The notes beneath the pieces are model-generated. The model searched no databases, was not told the DNA's origin, and was given only the letters and a program-made list of their open reading frames with translations. Shown in pieces: positions 62,428 through 64,000 of a stretch of 64,000 nucleotides of DNA. Both the position numbers and the translations under genes were made by a program. This stretch comes from Hymenobacter metallicola (lineage in GTDB: Bacteria; Bacteroidota; Bacteroidia; Cytophagales; Hymenobacteraceae). Position 1 is the stretch's first letter; the number at the start of each line of letters is the position of its first letter. The DNA is taken from positions 2,356,001 to 2,420,000 of the forward strand of contig NZ_SRMB01000001.1 of the NCBI RefSeq assembly GCF_004745645.1, in the 5' to 3' direction.

Positions 62428-63300
62428 ATGAAAATTTCCGGCTTCACCATTGTCAGGAATGCGGTTATCAACGACTACCCCGTTGTAGAGGCCATTCAGT
62501 CTATTCTGCCGGTGGTCGATGAAATGCTGGTCAGTATCGGAAACAGCGACGACGCTACCGAGGAGCTGATCCGGTCGATTGGCTCGCCCAAGCTGCGCAT
62601 CGTGCATTCGGTATGGGACCCCACCCTGCGCAAGGGCGGAGAAGTGCTGGCCGTAGAAACGACCAAGGCTTTCCAACAGATTGCACCCGACGCCGATTGG
62701 GCCTTCTACATTCAGGCCGATGAAGTCGTACCCGAGCAGGACCACGCGGCCATTCGGGCGGCGGCCCAACGCCACCTGCACGACAAAACGGTGCAGGGTC
62801 TACTTTTCAAGTACCTGCATTTCTATGGCACTTTTGACTACGTTGGCGACTCGCGGCGCTGGTACGGGCACGAGGTGCGGATTATTCGCAACGACAAAGC
62901 CATTACCTCTTTCAAGGATGCCCAAGGTTTCCGCATGAACGGGGAGAAGTTACGGGTGAAGCCAGCTAATGCCTTTGTGTATCACTACGGCTGGGTGAAA
63001 AACCCGGCGCAGATGATGCAGAAAATGAAGCACATCAACCAGCTTTGGCACGGCGACCTGCCCCCCGAGCAACAGCCCTGGGCCACGGCCGAAGCATTTA
63101 CCTTTGACGAGTACGACTCCCTGGAAAAATTTACGGGCCCTCACCCCCGCGTAATGCTGGGCCGCATTGCCCGCCTGAACTGGCAAGTAGCTATTGATGT
63201 AACCAAGAAGCGCTTTTCCCTAAAAAACCGGCTGCTGTACTGGATAGAAAAAGCTACCGGCAAACGGCTGTTTGAGTTCAAGAACTACAAGCTGATTTAA
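62428..63300 (+). CDS. family 2 glycosyltransferase, 290 aa
   Basis: The opening MKISGFTIVRNAVINDYPVV and VDEMLVSIGNSDD are the nucleotide-sugar binding half; FYIQADEVV has the D-x-D-like position. Later segments (HYGWVKNPAQMMQKMKHINQ) fit the family. Donor and acceptor are unknown. Confidence 0.8.
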   Translation: MKISGFTIVRNAVINDYPVVEAIQSILPVVDEMLVSIGNSDDATEELIRSIGSPKLRIVHSVWDPTLRKGGEVLAVETTKAFQQIAPDADWAFYIQADEVVPEQDHAAIRAAAQRHLHDKTVQGLLFKYLHFYGTFDYVGDSRRWYGHEVRIIRNDKAITSFKDAQGFRMNGEKLRVKPANAFVYHYGWVKNPAQMMQKMKHINQLWHGDLPPEQQPWATAEAFTFDEYDSLEKFTGPHPRVMLGRIARLNWQVAIDVTKKRFSLKNRLLYWIEKATGKRLFEFKNYKLI

Positions 63301-63312
63301 TTTCTGCCGCCT

Positions 63313-64000
63313 GTGGACCTGCCCGTTATTCAGCCGCCCCTTACGTTTACCGACCAGATGCAGCGGCGCGTGACGGTGGCGTACCCGCCCCAGCGGATTA
63401 TTTCGCTGGTACCCTCCCAAACAGAGCTGCTCTACGATTTGGGGCTAGCTCACCGCGTGGTCGGCGTCACTAAATTCTGCATTCACCCGGCCCAGGCCCG
63501 GCAGCAAGCTGCTATCATCGGGGGCACCAAGAACTTCGACTTTGCCAAAATTGATGCGCTGCGTCCCGACCTGATTATTGGTAATAAAGAGGAAAATTAC
63601 CAAGTCGGCATTGAGCAGCTGGCGGAAAAGTACCCAGTGTGGCTAAGCGACATCAGCAACCTGGATGAGGCGGGGCGGATGATCCGGCAAGTGGGCGCCC
63701 TGACGGGCACCGCGCCTCGCGCTCAGGAACTGGCTGATACCATTCTTGCCTCCTTTGCCTCCTTGTTGCCCCAAAAGCCTACCTTATCGGCCGCTTACTT
63801 TATCTGGCGCAAACCCTACATGGTAGCGGCCAGCGGGACCTTTATCAATGATATGCTGACGCGGGCGGGCTTCCGCAACGTGTTTGCCGCCCGCAGCCGC
63901 TACCCCGAAATAACGGCTGAACAGCTGGCTACCGCTGCGCCCCAGCTCATCCTGCTGTCGTCGGAGCCCTACCCATTCGCCGAAAAGCACGTGGCCGAAT
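63313..64000 (+). CDS. BtuF-like ABC transporter substrate-binding protein, 3' end outside window
   Basis: From GTG 63313 the frame stays open to the edge (about 229 residues). PPQRIISLVPSQTELLYDLG, VVGVTKFCIHP, IGGTKNFDFAKIDALRPDLI and GNKEENY are typical of periplasmic cobalamin/iron-complex binding proteins. No signal peptide is visible from this start, so it may be a cytoplasmic relative. ATG 63358 is another possible start. Confidence 0.75.
   Translation, partial: MDLPVIQPPLTFTDQMQRRVTVAYPPQRIISLVPSQTELLYDLGLAHRVVGVTKFCIHPAQARQQAAIIGGTKNFDFAKIDALRPDLIIGNKEENYQVGIEQLAEKYPVWLSDISNLDEAGRMIRQVGALTGTAPRAQELADTILASFASLLPQKPTLSAAYFIWRKPYMVAASGTFINDMLTRAGFRNVFAARSRYPEITAEQLATAAPQLILLSSEPYPFAEKHVAE

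Overview
The window is a high-GC Bacteroidota chromosome (Hymenobacter-like). Evidence: a type IX secretion C-terminal sorting domain, ClpC, WbqC-like and M42 proteins, and promoters of the Bacteroidota type (TTG, 19-21 bases, TAnnTTTG) without Shine-Dalgarno sequences. It carries most of a large prophage (about 1-48.3 kb; the left end lies outside the window). The prophage is followed by a tRNA-Ser(CGA) gene and about 15 kb of host chromosome.

Prophage, left part (1-42.5 kb, almost all on the minus strand). This is the late block, read right to left: small membrane proteins (38.7-37.3 kb), a run of small accessory genes including a papain-like protein, large terminase (33.3 kb), portal (31.2 kb), scaffold and major capsid protein (26.2-23.5 kb), neck or ring-like proteins (23.3-19.3 kb), a 1072-residue tail stabilisation protein, a nucleotidase and dNMP kinase pair, two long virion or ejection-type proteins (619 and 2304 residues) and tail genes running off the left edge. 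Gene sizes, order and several N-terminal signatures resemble the structural module of crAss-like podoviruses. Two plus-strand cassettes interrupt it: 10.7-12.0 kb (dead S24 domain plus homing-type endonuclease) and 26.2-28.4 kb (seven small genes). Each ends in its own terminator.

Prophage, right part (42.5-48.3 kb). A RepL-like winged-helix protein is flanked by regulatory repeats. A plus-strand run of small early genes follows, many preceded by a repeated 18-base leader, then an HTH gene convergent with a repressor-like gene next to the tRNA. No integrase or DNA polymerase is seen in the window.

The most striking feature is a palindrome (half-site TTCTATCTYG) present at eight intergenic loci, fourteen copies in all. 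One copy is always centred about 30 bases upstream of a predicted start site, inside a Bacteroidota promoter. At six of the eight loci a second copy lies 32-33 bases away. It precedes nearly every phage transcription unit on both strands, which implies one phage-wide regulator. Other structure: four direct iteron-like repeats beside an AT-rich stretch and terminator hairpins (38.35-38.56 kb), a promoter followed by a strong terminator (41.84-41.96 kb), and a perfect palindrome shared by the ends of two convergent genes (47.82 kb).

Host part (48.4-64 kb): tRNA-Ser, a minus operon (mltG, a lipoprotein, a YbgC-type thioesterase, a YihY-type membrane protein), a secreted T9SS substrate, a YrdC/YciO protein, a lipid A-type acyltransferase with a secreted partner, WbqC-like protein, clpC, an acyl-CoA carboxylase carboxyltransferase, an M42 peptidase, a family 2 glycosyltransferase and the start of a BtuF-like binding protein.
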